Assembly (NCBI RefSeq): GCF_003144115.1
Contig: NW_020312026.1
Span: forward strand, 140,999 to 204,998
Length of the DNA stretch: 64,000 nt
Source of the DNA: Tilletiopsis washingtonensis
Taxonomy: Eukaryota; Basidiomycota; Exobasidiomycetes; Entylomatales
Direction of reading: 5' to 3'
In this document: positions 32,811-44,628 of the stretch, piece after piece
Numbering within the stretch: position 1 is the first letter of the stretch
Layout of the letters: each line of letters begins with the position of its first letter
Notes under the pieces: model-generated
What the model was told of the DNA's origin: nothing
What the model saw: the letters and a program-made list of their open reading frames with translations, nothing else
The model's database searches: none
Made by a program: the position numbers and the translations under genes

Positions 32811-35800
32811 CTAGGCGCCGTTGCCGCCCCACGTCGTCTGCGGCGTCCAGAGGCCGCCCGGGAAGCCGCCGGAGCCTTCGAAGGCGGTGAGATAGTCGAA
32901 TGCGAGGTCGATGTTCTCTGGCTCTGCGCTCGTGGCGGCAGCAAAGACGCCTGCGCCATCCGGCCCGCCTGCGGCCGCCCACACGTCGGACGAGAAGCCA
33001 GCGAGCGGCGTCGAGGTCTCGACGATGCTGTTTGCTGCTGTCGCCACGGGCAGCGCATCGAGGCGCAGACCAGTGCCGAGCCGCGCATTGGCCAGTGACG
33101 ATGAACGGAGTGCAGAGCTGGCATCGGCCATGCTGAGCTCGACGGGCGACGCGAGCGAGCCGTTGACAGCCGGCAAGGCGTTGGCGGCGAGGACATCTGC
33201 GCTGGCGATCGTGGGCAGGTTGTCGTCCGAGCTGCGCTTCTTCTCGGGCAGCGCAGGCGCTGGTGGCGCCGGCTCCTGAGGCGTGCTGGCCTTGGGCTCA
33301 GTCTCGAGCGTGTCCTCGGCCTTGACATCCTCGTCCTCAGACGGCGCGGGCGCAAAGAGCTCCATGACGACGGTGCGCAGGTACGAGCCGTACGGGCCTG
33401 CCGCGCCGTTGCGGTGCGCAGGGGAGCGTCCGGCGCGCGCCAGGGCAATGGCGAGGCGCTTGGCGCGCGAGACGATGGCGTCGCGGTCGACCCAGGGATG
33501 CGTGGCCGGATCGAGCTTCGTGAGGCGCAGTGCGGCCAGAGCCGCCCACGTCGCCATGATGGCCGTCTGGTTGGGCGAGGACTCGAGCTGCTCCTGACTG
33601 ATGTCGTCCAGCAGCACGTCGATGAGCCGCGTCGCCGTGCTCCAGCAGTCGAGCGTCACGGGCGACGCCAGCTCCGTCGCGGGCCCGCTGCCGGCGTTGT
33701 ACTGCTCAAACGCCTGCAGAATGATGGAGTTGAGGTACAGCCTTGCGTGCTCGTAGTGCAGCATCGCCGTAGGACGCCAGCGCACGAGAAAGTCGGCCAT
33801 GGCGAGGCTCTGCACGCGCGCCTCGTCGGTGGCAGAGATGCACCAGCTGTCGCGCCAGCGCTCGAGATCAGCATTGGCCGTCTTGCGGTAGAGCTCCAGA
33901 CCGGCGATCGAGACTGCCACGGGTGCCGAAGGATCTGCATCGGCGGTGCGAGGCCGCAAGAGACTGCCGAGCGCCTCGTGGAGGAAGGTGTTGAACGCCT
34001 CCTCGTGCTGCGCGATGAGCCTGCGCAGCTGAATGAGCGCCACCAGACTGACGTCCTGCGGCAGCGCCCAGTCTGCACGGTGGAAGTTGGTCGCGACGCC
34101 CGCGATCAGGTCGTCCTCGCTGATAGTGAACGGCCGTCCCGTTTGCGCACTGAGCGTGCGATCGCTGATGAAGAGGCACATCCAGGTGCGCCAGCGGTTG
34201 CGAATGCGTCGGCGCAGCTGCTCCGAGTCCTGCAGGCTGCCGCTAGGCGCCACGCGGCGGTTAATGCCAATTTCGGTGGCGATGCGGCAGGCAAAGCCAA
34301 GGTATTGCCACGAGCGGTCGTCGCTGAGCCGCTGTGTCGGCTTGCCATAGAGCGAGAGCAGCAAGAAGGCTTGACTCAGCTCGACGGACTTGTAGCCGCC
34401 CAGCAGGACCTCGGGCACGAGTGTCGAGCGCCAGTGTCGCTCCATGAGCACGGCCAGCTCGGCGTCGCGAGGCGAGTCGCTCAGCCGAGCAGCAAACGCC
34501 GCAATGACGGTAGTGAGCAACGCGGAGCGGCTGCGCGTGTAAGACACGCTGTGCAGGAATGGATCGAGGAGATTGAGCAGCGGGTTGATGCGCGCGAAAA
34601 AGCTGCGGGCGGTAGGCGATCAGCGTGCTGCGCAGACAGAGCCCCAGGGCCGCACTCACATGTCGAACAGGTCACGCAGTTCCGACATCTCGATGAAGCC
34701 CAGCTCGACAGGATCGCCCTGCTCGACGTCAAGCTTGGAAGCAAACGGACTCTGGGTCCAGTAGTCCGGATGCGAAGCGCCCGCCTCCTGATCGTCATGA
34801 GCGCCGACGGATGCATCGCCATCGATGCGCAGACTCGCCGAGCCGTCCTCATTGGTCATGCGCGAGCGCGGTCTAGCAGCGCGCGCCATGCTCTTGCGCC
34901 GAGCGCTGAGAGCGGCATTGCCGGCCGAACTGCCTGAGGAGCCATTGCGCGCGGCCGCGGCCGTCAAGAGCGGACTGTCGCTGCCCGTCGCGTCCGTCTC
35001 GCCGGCCTTTGCGTCGTCGACGGCAGTGATCGGGTCGCTGCGACCCTCACTGCCCTCGCGCGGAGCAGCCACGCTGCTGGACGTAGGCGTGTCGCGAGCA
35101 CTGGCACGTGTGCGGGACTTGCCGCCGCGGTACTCCCACGCGCCTGCATCGCGAGTGCTGGGTGTCGTCGAGCCAGCCTCGAGCTCCGCCGCGGCCGCCG
35201 CAGGTCGTTCCAGGTCCGCCACCGCTGCTGCCGTAGCTGGCCCCACGCCCGCAGCGGCAGCAGCAACAAGGTTGAGCGCATCGACGCGCGCTTGGCTCTG
35301 CGCGCCTTCGCCGGCCGTGTAGCTACGCGAACGACCTGCGGCGCCGGGACGAGGCAGGCCAAAGGGCGGACTCATCAGTGTCCGCACGTTGCTGCTGGCG
35401 CGCAGCGTGCCGATGCCGGGCAGCGTCGGCAGGGTGCGGATCGGATGTTGCCCGCCTGCGGCTGCCACAAGATGGCTGAGCATGCTGGGACGTGAACGTG
35501 TGCGTGCAGGCGGAGAGACGAGGCCCATCGTGGCGGCGCCCGTGCTGCCCTTTTGCTCGCCGGCCTTGGTGGCTGCCATGCCTTCGCTGGCGTGCGCAAG
35601 CAGACGCAGCGGCGTCTGCAGGACGTCCTCGTCTTGCCCCTCGCCCAGCGCGTCCTCGTCCAGCTGGTCCACCTCAGCATCGTCCGACGTGCCCTCGGAT
35701 GCACTGCTCGACGGCACTGCAGCCGTCTCGTCGGCCTCTTCGCCCAGACGCGCACGCTTCGCGGCGCTGCCATACTCGCCGTCCTCCTTTTTCTGCGCCG

Positions 35801-37437
35801 CCGGCTCGTCGCCCTTGCGCTTTGCCGCTTGCTGGTTCACTGGCACGAAAGGCTGCTGCAGCGATGCGTGCGCCAACGACTGGCCTGTGCCGTTGCTCTG
35901 GCTCGTGAGCGGCAGCGACTGTGCGCCAGGCAGGCCGATGGCTTGCTGCGTCTGCTGCGCCACGTACGCCGCCGACGCCGCGAGCATGCCCGGTGATGCA
36001 CCGAGGCCTAGGCTGGGCGACAGCAGACTGCGTCCCGGACTGGCAAAGTCGAGCCAGGAGCGCGGCACCTGTGCCGTGCCGGGCGTGTGATGCTCGAGCG
36101 TGGCTGCGCTGCTGAGACGCGTCGGCGGAGGCATGCTGATGGGGCCTGGCCATGCCGCGGAGCGCAGGCTAGGAGCAGAGGCGGCCGAGGAGAGGGAAGG
36201 CACCGACGAGGGCGACGGCAGACCATTCATGAGGGCCGTGTAGCTCGAGAAGCTGCCGGAGCTGCCGAGCTGGGGACTCGAGCCGGCATTGCCGTACGGC
36301 GGACGCGAGCCGTTGCGTCCTGGACTGGGCATGCGCGCGTTGGAGGATGCGGGCGTGAACGCCGACGTGGCGTGGTAGCTGACTGGCTGCGCCCGCGACG
36401 TGGCAGCGGCGGGTTGCGTCCACTGCGAGGAGTGGTGCGCAAACTGACCTGCTGCCATGGCTGTGGCTGAGGCAGCAGCGGCGAGCGAAGCGGAAGGCGG
36501 CTGTAGCGGCGCGGCAGACGAGACGGCGCCGTGCTCGCCTTCGGGCTGCGGCGAGCCGCTGTCGTCGCGCTGTTGTGGCGGACCCGAGCCGTTCCTGGAT
36601 GTCCTCGAGCGTCAGCATCCGTTCGCCGCCGCGCTCCACGGCCGACTCACCATCGCCCAGGCTTGCGTCCGCGCCGGTGCTTCTCAAAGATGCACTCCTT
36701 GTCGTGGCGCGCACAGCGCTTGCACGGCACAATGCCGTCTGTGGGGGCCGAGCAGCGAATCTGGAAGCAGAGCGTCGGGTCAGTCTGACGTCCTTCGTCA
36801 GCGACTGCAGGGCTACGCACCTTGGCCGTGCGACAATCGAGGCAGCTGCGTAGTGCACGTCTTCGTCAGCACGCCGGGCCTCGCCGCAACCTCGACTCCT
36901 GACAACTTACGCAATGCGCGCGCCCTGCTTCACATCTGGTCCGCCCGGTCCATCCGTGCGCACACGCGGCCGCTCGAAGCCGCCGTTCGGCGTGCTCGTG
37001 CCCGCGGCGTTGGTGCTGGCGCCCGCACCGCGCGAGGGACTGCGCGACGAGGGCGGCGAGGAGCTGGCGCCTGCCTCGAAGGCGGCATGGCTCTGCTGTT
37101 GCTGCGTCTGCTGCTGCTGTTGCAACAGCATGGCGCTGCTGGCGAGCTGCGGTGCGGCCGCGGCATGTCCCTGCTGCTGCTGTTGCATGCGCTGCATCGC
37201 CTGTGCCTGCTGCACATGAGCCGCATGCATGGCCCGCTGCTGTTGCTGCTGCTGCGCCTGCGCCTGCAGGGCAGCGGCCTGCTGCTGGGCATGCGGCACC
37301 TGCGCATCGTAGCCGCGCGGCGTCGGGTAGTAGGCCGCCAGCGAGGCGGCCGAGGCGGCCGCGGCTGCGTTGGAGGGCCCGCCGCTGCTGGGCATGTTCC
37401 ACGACGACGATGACGACGACGCCGAAGGATGCGACAT
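32811..37437 (-). CDS. Zn2Cys6 fungal transcription factor
   Basis: Five exons (37437-36911, 36845-36821, 36760-36651, 36594-34660, 34602-32811), 1,462 residues. Residues 1-176 are Gln/Ala/Ser-rich with several polyGln runs. The binuclear zinc cluster sits at 177-207 with spacing C-x2-C-x6-C-x9-C-x2-C-x6-C (starts CLDCRTAKIRC, ends CKRCARHDKEC) followed by the basic EKHRRGRKPG linker. A long disordered region contains acidic stretches (EVDQLDEDALGEGQDED). From about 850 comes the fungal-specific middle homology region (DLFDIFFARINPLLNLLDPF, ELSQAFLLLSLYG, then the GRPFTISEDD block). The last 150 residues look like an activation domain. Target genes are unknown. The first zinc half is encoded by a 25-nt exon. 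Start: Met at 37437 (MSHPSAS); an in-frame Met at 37503 would add 22 residues. Confidence 0.88.
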
Positions 37438-39922
37438 GGCGCGCGAGTCGCTGCGGCTGCTGCTGCGGCAGAGGCCGAGGCCGAGGCGGAGACGGTCACC
37501 CACCCACGCTCACTCACGCAGCGCCCGCGTGCGGCGGCGCAGTGGCCGGCGAGACGAGTGCCGGCGCGAGGAGCGGCAGATGCGCGCGGCGGCGGCAGCG
37601 GCGCGTGCGATGGCGAGTGACGCGCACCAGGGAGCGGGCCGCCGGAGCAAGAGAAGTCGGAGCGGGCGCAGACGTGCGGGCGAGACGGGCCGCACGGAGG
37701 AGGGAGAGGGAGAGGTGTGGGAAGGAGGAGCCGGTGCTGGGAGAAGACGAGGCGCGGATAGGCCGAAGGGAGATCGAGCTGGCCGGCGGTCCCATCGCGC
37801 ATGGCGGCGCGACCCGTGGCCGTGCCGCCGCGCGCGTCCCCATGGCCGGCCAGCCGCGCAGCAGCAGCTGCAGCAGCAAGGGCAAGCGGCGCGGGTGCGT
37901 CTGCCCGACGAGCGGCCCTGCTGCACCTGCCAGTGCCGCCTGCAGCTCAGAGGCTGGCAGGCGCGAGGCTGCGTGAGAGGCCGCACCCGGCGCGCAGGTG
38001 CAGCGCTCAGGCCGCGAGCGGCGTCGCGCGTGCGGGCGGATCTGCGAGCGTGCGGCGGAGACTGGCCTCCTGCCCGCCCCGACGCTCCTGGACCCGCTCC
38101 GCGCCGTGCCTGACCGAGCCGCCGCCGCGTCCGCTGAACTCACTCTCGCCGCGCCTTGCCCTCCTTTGCCAGCCCCCGTGGGCCTCCGCGCCGCGCGGGA
38201 ATCGCCGCAGGGGGATTGGCGCGCGGCCAGAGAGGAAGCGTCGCAGCCGACTCGGAAGCGCCCTTCTCGTGCGGACGACCTCTCTGCGGCCGGCCTCTCG
38301 CACGAAGCCTCGCACTCCCCCTGCACGGATCAGACCATGCGGCTCGAGTCGGCGGCTATGCGGCGTCTGCCTGGCACTTTGCACGCGCGAGAGCAGGCAA
38401 TCTCTCCTCAGGGCCAGAGTGATGGCCGCTGACGAGACGCCGGCCAGAGAGAGAAGGCCGGCCGGCCGCATGCGCAGCAGCACGCAGGCAGGCATTCATG
38501 CCATGTCTGCTCACCTCACCTCGCGCGCCGCTTCTCTCCTGCCCCCTTGGGGTATACCCGTCCGAGCCTCTCAGGCACCATCCCATGAGCCACACGGCCT
38601 CGAGCCGCGATGCGCGCGCTGCCGCGACTCGCGTCAAAGGCACGCGTAGGAGCGCGTTCTCTTGGCCGACGTCGCTGCCGAGCTGCTTCGCGCTTGCGCT
38701 GCGGCTGCTGTGCGCTCTTGCGTACGCTCGGAGCGCAGAGGCGGCGCAGGACATGGCGCTCTCGCCGCCTCTGCTGTGACTGCCGAGCTCTGTGCACGCC
38801 CCGTCGCTTCTCTGCTCCGAGGCTGCACACGAGGCTGCAGCGTGCGCTCGGGCAGCTTCGCTGCACGCTGCGCCACTTGCAGCTCCGCCCCTGCTGCACC
38901 CTTGCCCGGCGTGCATCCGGCAGGGCGGAGAGCGGTGGCCCTCTTCATGCTTGCTGAGCGTCGTCTGCGCGGGCTCTCAGCCGCTGACTCGAGCGGGTGC
39001 TGCAGCGCCGGCGTAAGCGCCGCGGATCCGTTCGGCGTCCACAGTCATGCTTCAGAGTCAGCGCCGGCTCGAGGTCGCGACAACGCCCTGAAGCTGCGAG
39101 CTGCGAGCTGCAAGCTGCACCTGCAAGATGCCCGCCACACCCATGCAGCACACAGCTCGCAAGTCGCAGCTGAGCACGCAACAGCAGCCTCTGGGCTCGC
39201 TGGCTGGGAAGCAGGTGCCGCAAGAACTGCAGCTCCACGCCGCAAGCAAGCGGGCGCGTGTCCTCGGCGCGCTTCCGACGCTCTCCGAGCCGCGCGTGGA
39301 CGCTGCCGCTGCCCTCCAGCTGCTCGTGGCGAGCCGGGACAACGAGTCTCGTAAGAGATGGGCAGGTTGCCCGTGATGCAGGTATGTCAGGCGACCGGAG
39401 CGGTGAGGCAGATGCCAGAGACGCATGCATGCTCTCCCGGCTGGGCCAGCTGATCGGCCCGTGCAGCAAGACTCGCGAGGGTGGAGAGAAAGAGAGAAAG
39501 CCGATCAGCACACCGCAAGCGACCGGCGAGGGTGCATGGGAAGCTTGATCGCCGCTCCGACTGACGTCCTCGGACTCGAAAGAGGCACTCGGCGACGTAC
39601 ACAGTGCAGGCATGCTGCTGCATGCTCCGTGCTTCGGTATAGCTTGCACGGACGTGTCGCTTTTTCTAGAGTCTCGGTCCGAGCCATGGGGCGTTTCAAG
39701 TCGAGACGAAGGGTTCCACGCCTCTCTCTCAGGCGAGCTCGCGGGTCTAGCAGACCTCTCATTGTGAGCGCCGGGGGGTTGCTCGCTACAGTCAACAGTC
39801 GCTTCGCTTGCAAAGAAAAGCCACAGCTGCGATACAACACTGCGTCCTCGCCCCTCCACGGGCTCTCGCCGGCGCCCAACTCACAAGCAGTGCACTCGCT
39901 GCATGGCTTCAAAGGGGGGCAT
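37438..39922. other. long gene-free interval
   Basis: 2.5 kb between the start of the transcription-factor gene and the stop of ICP55, both leftward, so it holds the regulator's promoter and the ICP55 3' end. Many GC-driven frames, none with a motif I recognise. A fourfold AGCTGCR heptamer repeat lies at 39092-39119. Long upstream regions are common for regulator genes. Confidence 0.45.
39092..39119 (+). repeat. AGCTGCR heptamer repeat (four copies)
   Basis: Two AGCTGCG copies followed by two AGCTGCA copies in direct tandem, in a gene-free interval. Probably slippage-derived. Confidence 0.6.
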
Positions 39923-42256
39923 CTATTGCGTCCTTCTCATTTGCTCGCTCACCTCCCTCTTCACAATCTCCACTCCCTCTTCCCACCCTGCGCACGCAGC
40001 CTCCACATCCTCCACCTCTCTCGGTGCTTCGGCCGACAGGACGACGTTGCTGTCATACCCCACCGCCACGTCATCTTCAATGCGAATGCCCATGCCCCAA
40101 AAGGCCTTTGGGAACGCATCGTCTCCCTGCGGCACGTATACCGCAGGCTCGATGGTCAGGACGTGGCCTTCTTGCAGCCGAGTGCCGCGCTCGATAGTTG
40201 GCGTGTCGTGCAAGTCGATGCCGAGCCAGTGCGAGAGCGAGTGCGGATAGAGACGCTCCAGCATGCCGGAGCGCAGATTGAAGCCCAGCCTCTCGAGCTC
40301 GACGCGCAGCAGCTCGACGCTGCGGCGATGCAGCTCGCCCTGCGTGTATCCGTTTTGCGCCGTGGCGAGGCTGGTGCATTGCTTCAGCACGCGCAGCACC
40401 GCACTGTAGAGGTCCTTCTGTGCGCTCGAGAAGCGCGAAGAGACGGGAAAGACTCGAGTGATGTCCGAGACGTAGCCGTCGACCTCGGGCCCGGCGTCGA
40501 TGCACACGAGATCGTTGGCATGCAGTAGCGACTCGTTGGCGATGTAGTGGATCGTCAGAGCGTTGAGTCCGGAGGCGACGACGGGAACATACGCCGGTCG
40601 TTGGGCGCCGTGGAGAGAGGTGAGGTGCTCGAATGTTGCCTAGTGAGTGAGGGAGAGAGATCAGTCGACGTCCTTGAGGCCTCAAATGCAGCTGTAATGC
40701 TTGAAGGCTCGACTGGAGCTGTGATGCTTGACTCTGCGCCAGCCTCTCCTCCCTATCCCTCCCACACGCCACCACGCTCGGGTCCGCCTGTCTGCCATCT
40801 GTGTCTTGAGGGAGAAAAAGAAGCGCCCTCCGACTGCCCGCTTGCGCGTCACTCCAAGCGCCCTCCGACTGCCCGCTTGCGCGTCACTCCAAGCGCCCTC
40901 CGACTGCCCGCTTGCGCGTCACTCCAATCACGCGCTGCACCCAATGTCCAACCGCGCGTTGCCATCGCCGTCGCCAACGCATTGTCTTCCACCGCCACCT
41001 TGCCCTCTTTTCGGCCGCAGAACTTGTACTCACCTGCACCTGTCCCTCGCTCCTGCCCACCTCGGCAAAGCGCATCACCTCTCTCATGCCCTTGCTTCCA
41101 ATCGCGCCTGCCTTCCTCATCACGCCCAGTTCATGCCTGCTCTTTACCAACCTCAACTTCTCCACAAAGGGCGCCAGTGCTCGTGTGCGCTTGCTGTCAT
41201 TCAGCAGCTTGACGAGGGCATCAAAGTCGGACTTTTTGCTGAAGACGTCGAGCGAGGAGGCAGAGGGAGTGAGGTAGGTCAGGAGATTGCCCGAAGAGGT
41301 GGAAGAGGAGGAGGAGGAGCGACTGCGGCGGGGAAAGGAGGGAGAGGAAGGCAAGTCGAGATAGAAGTGTGAAGTGGAGGAGAGGAGCGTCTTGAGGTAC
41401 GCTTGCAGTGCGACGGGATCCATGGCGAATGCCTGCCAGCAGCAGTAGGGCATCGTCAGCCACTTGCCCACGCACGGCGCGGGAGGGGAGGGAGGGAAGG
41501 CGCAAACACACCTGGTCGGCGCCAAACACATCCATCGCGCCATCAATGCCATTCCTCGGGCCATTCCAGAGCTCGGAGACCGAGTCGCGCGGCGAGACGA
41601 ACATGGTCATCTTGTAGCCCTTGGCCGACGAGGGCGCGGACTCGAGGAGCAGCGCGGCATCGGGCTCTTGCCAGCCGGTGAGGTACTGGCGCAGCGAGAG
41701 ACAATGAGCGAATGGGCACGAGACGTGGCAGGAGAAGAAGCACGCACCCAGAAGTTGGAGTCTTGCCGGAAGCGGTAGCTGCTCCCACCGCACCACGCTG
41801 CGTCAGCTGTCGGAGCGCAAGAGGAGAGAGAGAGAGAGAGAGAGATGGGGCCAGGCGCTGCGCTGCAGACACGCACTTGATGTTGCCGCTCATGCACTTG
41901 ATGCGTGCGGCCATGACGAGCACAGCACTGCCCTCGGGCAAGCTCTGCATGAGCCTGCTTCTGCGCTCGGCATACTCGGCCGCGGGGATGCCGGGCGTGA
42001 GCTGCTCGTGCGCCACGTCTGCCTGTGCAGGCGCAGAGGCGCCTGAGAGGGAGAGGGAGAGAGGAGGGGGCGCGGGAAAGGGCAGGGTGCGAGGGAAGAG
42101 ATGGGGATGGGAGTGCGGCAGGGCCTGGCCGTACTGTGCGCGCGGCGGACGCGTGGCGGGCGTGTCGGGGCGGGCGAAGGACGGCGTGCTGCTGGAGGCA
42201 GCGCTGGGAGCATCGGGCGCGATGCGCGCGGAGAGACGGGCGAGGGTGCGCCGCAT
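39923..42256 (-). CDS. ICP55: mitochondrial Xaa-Pro aminopeptidase (ICP55-like)
   Basis: Five exons (42256-41877, 41778-41748, 41685-41512, 41432-41034, 40639-39923), 566 residues. The N-terminus (MRRTLARLSARI, then Ser/Pro/Ala-rich) looks like a mitochondrial presequence. The aminopeptidase P N-domain follows (RRSRLMQSLPEGSAVLVMAA, RFRQDSNFWYLTGWQEPDA), then the pita-bread catalytic domain with all five metal ligands: Asp in CIDAGPEVDGY, Asp in VSDITR, His in LSHWLGIDLHD, Glu in LTIEPAVY, Glu in GIRIEDDV. Icp55 removes one residue from proteins already cut by the mitochondrial processing peptidase, stabilising them; family resemblance to cytosolic PEPP-type prolidases is the alternative. Exon 2 is only 31 nt but restores NYRFRQDSNFW exactly. 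Intron 4 (40640-41033) is 394 nt and contains a three-copy 35-bp repeat. Starts 205 nt from the divergent DHHC gene. Confidence 0.88.
40822..40926. repeat. 35-bp minisatellite, three perfect copies
   Basis: Three identical 35-bp units begin at 40822, 40857 and 40892 (each starting AGCGCCCTCCGACTGCCCGC). They lie inside intron 4 of the ICP55-like gene and help make it much longer than usual. No drift between copies indicates recent duplication or an assembly effect. Confidence 0.9.
41824..41845. repeat. (GA)11 microsatellite
   Basis: Twenty-two bases of perfect GA repeat within intron 1 of the ICP55-like gene (on the coding strand a TC-rich stretch close to the 3' splice site region). Confidence 0.9.
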
Positions 42257-42461
42257 CGTGCCGGCCGCAGCGAGGAGGGAGATGATGGAGCAGAAGCAGG
42301 CTGGAAGACGCGAACTGGAAGCTTTGCCTGCCAGTCGCGCGACTCTTGCTGCCTTCGCCCCTCCACTCGGCGCTGCACGTGCCACGCCCGCGTCGCTTGC
42401 CTCCTTGCCTCCCACCACCACCCCGCTCGCCTCCTCCACGCGCCACGCGCGCCGCGCCGAA
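42257..42461. promoter_or_regulatory. compact bidirectional promoter
   Basis: Only 205 nt separate the ATGs of the leftward ICP55-like gene and the rightward DHHC gene. Both promoters and leaders must fit here, so the pair is probably driven by one nucleosome-free region. The sequence is C/T-rich on the plus strand near 42350-42450. Confidence 0.55.
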
Positions 42462-44628
42462 ATGTCCTCGCTCGCCCGCTGCGTGCACCGCTCCTTCCGG
42501 CGCGTCGAGGCGTGTGCCGAGTGGAGCATCGGCGCCGCGGGCCCCGTCTTCGTCGCCCTCTGCGCCGCCCTCGTCGCGCTCGGCGCATGGACCTTCTTCG
42601 TCGGCGTCCTGCCGGGCGTCGCGCCGCTGCCGCACGCCCTCACGCGCCTGCTGCGCACGCGCAGCAGCCTGCACATCCTCCTCGGCCTGCCCGGCGTGGT
42701 GCTTGCCGAGCCGCTGGCGCTGCTGCGATGCCTCGGCGCCAGCACGGCGTGCGCATACATCATCACCAGCATTGCCGTGCACTACCTGCACGCCATCCGC
42801 GAGGTGCCCGGCTCTGTCCTCACGGGCCTCAGCGAGGCGCGACACGAGCGTCGCCTCGGCCCCGGCTCGGATGCCTGGTGGCTTCGCAAACGGCGCGACG
42901 CGGCTCGCGCCAGTGCCGCCTTCTCCCCCGCCGCCAGCGCCAGCGCAGCGCAGCCGCTCCTGCACGCGGAGCAGCATCGTCTGGACGACGCCATCGAGGG
43001 CGACGATCTGTGGCCGACGAGCAAGATGTGCATGAAATGCCCGCCCGTCATGCTCTGGCAGGCTCTGGCCGCCTTGCCTCCTCAGCTGCGAGCCATCGAG
43101 CTGGACGTGCGGCGTACTCTGCGCTCTGCCTCCTCCGCGCCCTCCTCGCTCGCCGCCTCTTCGCCCGCCTCCTCCGCTCGCCTGCAACAGCAGCAGCAGC
43201 AGGATCTGCCGGAGCAAGTGCGGGGCGACACGGCAGACGAAATCAGAGAGGCGTTGGGAGAGGAAGCGTACAAGCTGGTGCCGCCGCCAAAGCCGGAGCG
43301 CGCGCATCATTGCAGGACCTGCGGCACTTGTGCGCTGAAATACGTGAGTTGCGCGGACTTGGAGCAAGCCGGGAAGCTGGGGGGGGGGGGGGGGCATGAC
43401 GAGTGAAAAGAGAAGGTGCAGAGGGCGGGGATTGGCGGCAGAGCAGAGGCGGGCCAATGTGGTCCTCATCGAAGAGGCCGTACTGGAGATCTGTCCAGGA
43501 GGCAGAGAGACGGACGGGGTTACGCAGGCGCATGAAAGAGGAGTGGCGCAGCCCATGAGCGCAAAATTTGAGAGACGAGAGGGGCAGCAAGGCACGCCTC
43601 GTTCAGCCGTGGCGCAGCGATCCATCTGACCCATCCTCGCTCCTCCCTCTCGTGCGCCTGCTGTACATGCAGGACCATCATTGTCCCTGGCTGAATGCCT
43701 GCGTCGGACTGGGCAACGAGCGACACTTCGTCCTCTTCATGCTCTGGCTTGCCTTTGGAATGGGCGTCGTGGTATGCACGAGCTATCCGCTGTTGAAGAG
43801 AAGTTTTGCGCTTTCGACGCCGGTGAGTCACTCCGCTGTCTCCCCTGCGAAGTGAGAGGGAGAGAGGAGGAAGGCGAAGGGGCAACGTCAAGCTAGTGCC
43901 CAGCGCAAGCGCACACTGACGCCCCCGCCCCCTCCCTCCTCCCCCTTTACTCGTAACGCTTCGCAGTGGGACCAACCATACGTGCCTCGATTCCTGCCTC
44001 TCCTGACATTCGTCTTGTGCGCCATCATGGGCTTCGCACTTGCCATCATGGCCGCCTGGCAGCTGTTGTTGATCGCCAAAGGCGAGACGAGCGTCGAGGC
44101 GAATGACAATTCGCATTATCGCGAGCTGGCCAAGAGGAGAGGACGAGCGGTATGTCTATGCGTCCCCGTGCCCTCCTCACTCCTCGAGGGGGACGTTGCG
44201 CTGCGCAACTGACGATGCCCGTCCTCGTGAGCCAGGCGTTCGTCAATGTCTACGATGTGGGCCGCACGACGAATCTGCGCGTCTTCTTCAATGCAGGCCA
44301 AGACATGCGGCACTCTTGGTGGAGCGTGCTTTCGTTGCGAAGAATCGAGCCGTACGGCGATGGATGGCACTGGCCCAAGCGGCTGGGAATGGGTGGCCGG
44401 TGAGTTGCCCTCCCCCCCCCCCTCTTCCCCAAACCCCCTCCTTTCTCTTCTTCTTTCCCGCCCGTCATCAGCCAGTGTTCGTGGGCGCGAATGCTGACGT
44501 GCGGTGTGTGCCACAACAGGCATGAAGGCATCAAGCAGGAGGAAGAGCTGACGGACGACGAAGAAGAGCCAGAGGAGAGACTGGAGAAGGAAGAACACCT
44601 GCATGTAGGCCCTAGCTTGACGCTATAG
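42462..44628 (+). CDS. DHHC palmitoyltransferase
   Basis: Five exons (42462-43343, 43673-43822, 43967-44149, 44236-44399, 44520-44628), 495 residues. Membrane segments occur near residues 25-50 and 75-110, and two more after the catalytic domain. The Cys-rich domain starts with CMKC at 190-193, is interrupted by about 90 residues (low complexity with a Gln run), resumes with HHCRTCGTC at 283-290, then DHHCPW with the catalytic Cys at 298 and ACVGLGNERHF. Downstream are a TSVE block (the TTxE motif) and NVYDVGRTTNLRVFF, the PaCCT-type motif. Such enzymes S-acylate cysteines of membrane proteins at the ER, Golgi or vacuole; it resembles the ZDHHC16/Pfa group but I would not name the orthologue. 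The residue before DHHC is Tyr instead of the usual Met. Intron 1 is 329 nt and carries a G16 run. C-terminus is acidic. Confidence 0.88.
43379..43394. repeat. G16 homopolymer
   Basis: Sixteen consecutive G within intron 1 of the DHHC gene, 35 nt after the 5' splice site. Could form a quadruplex in RNA together with nearby G runs, and is prone to length variation and sequencing error. Confidence 0.85.
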
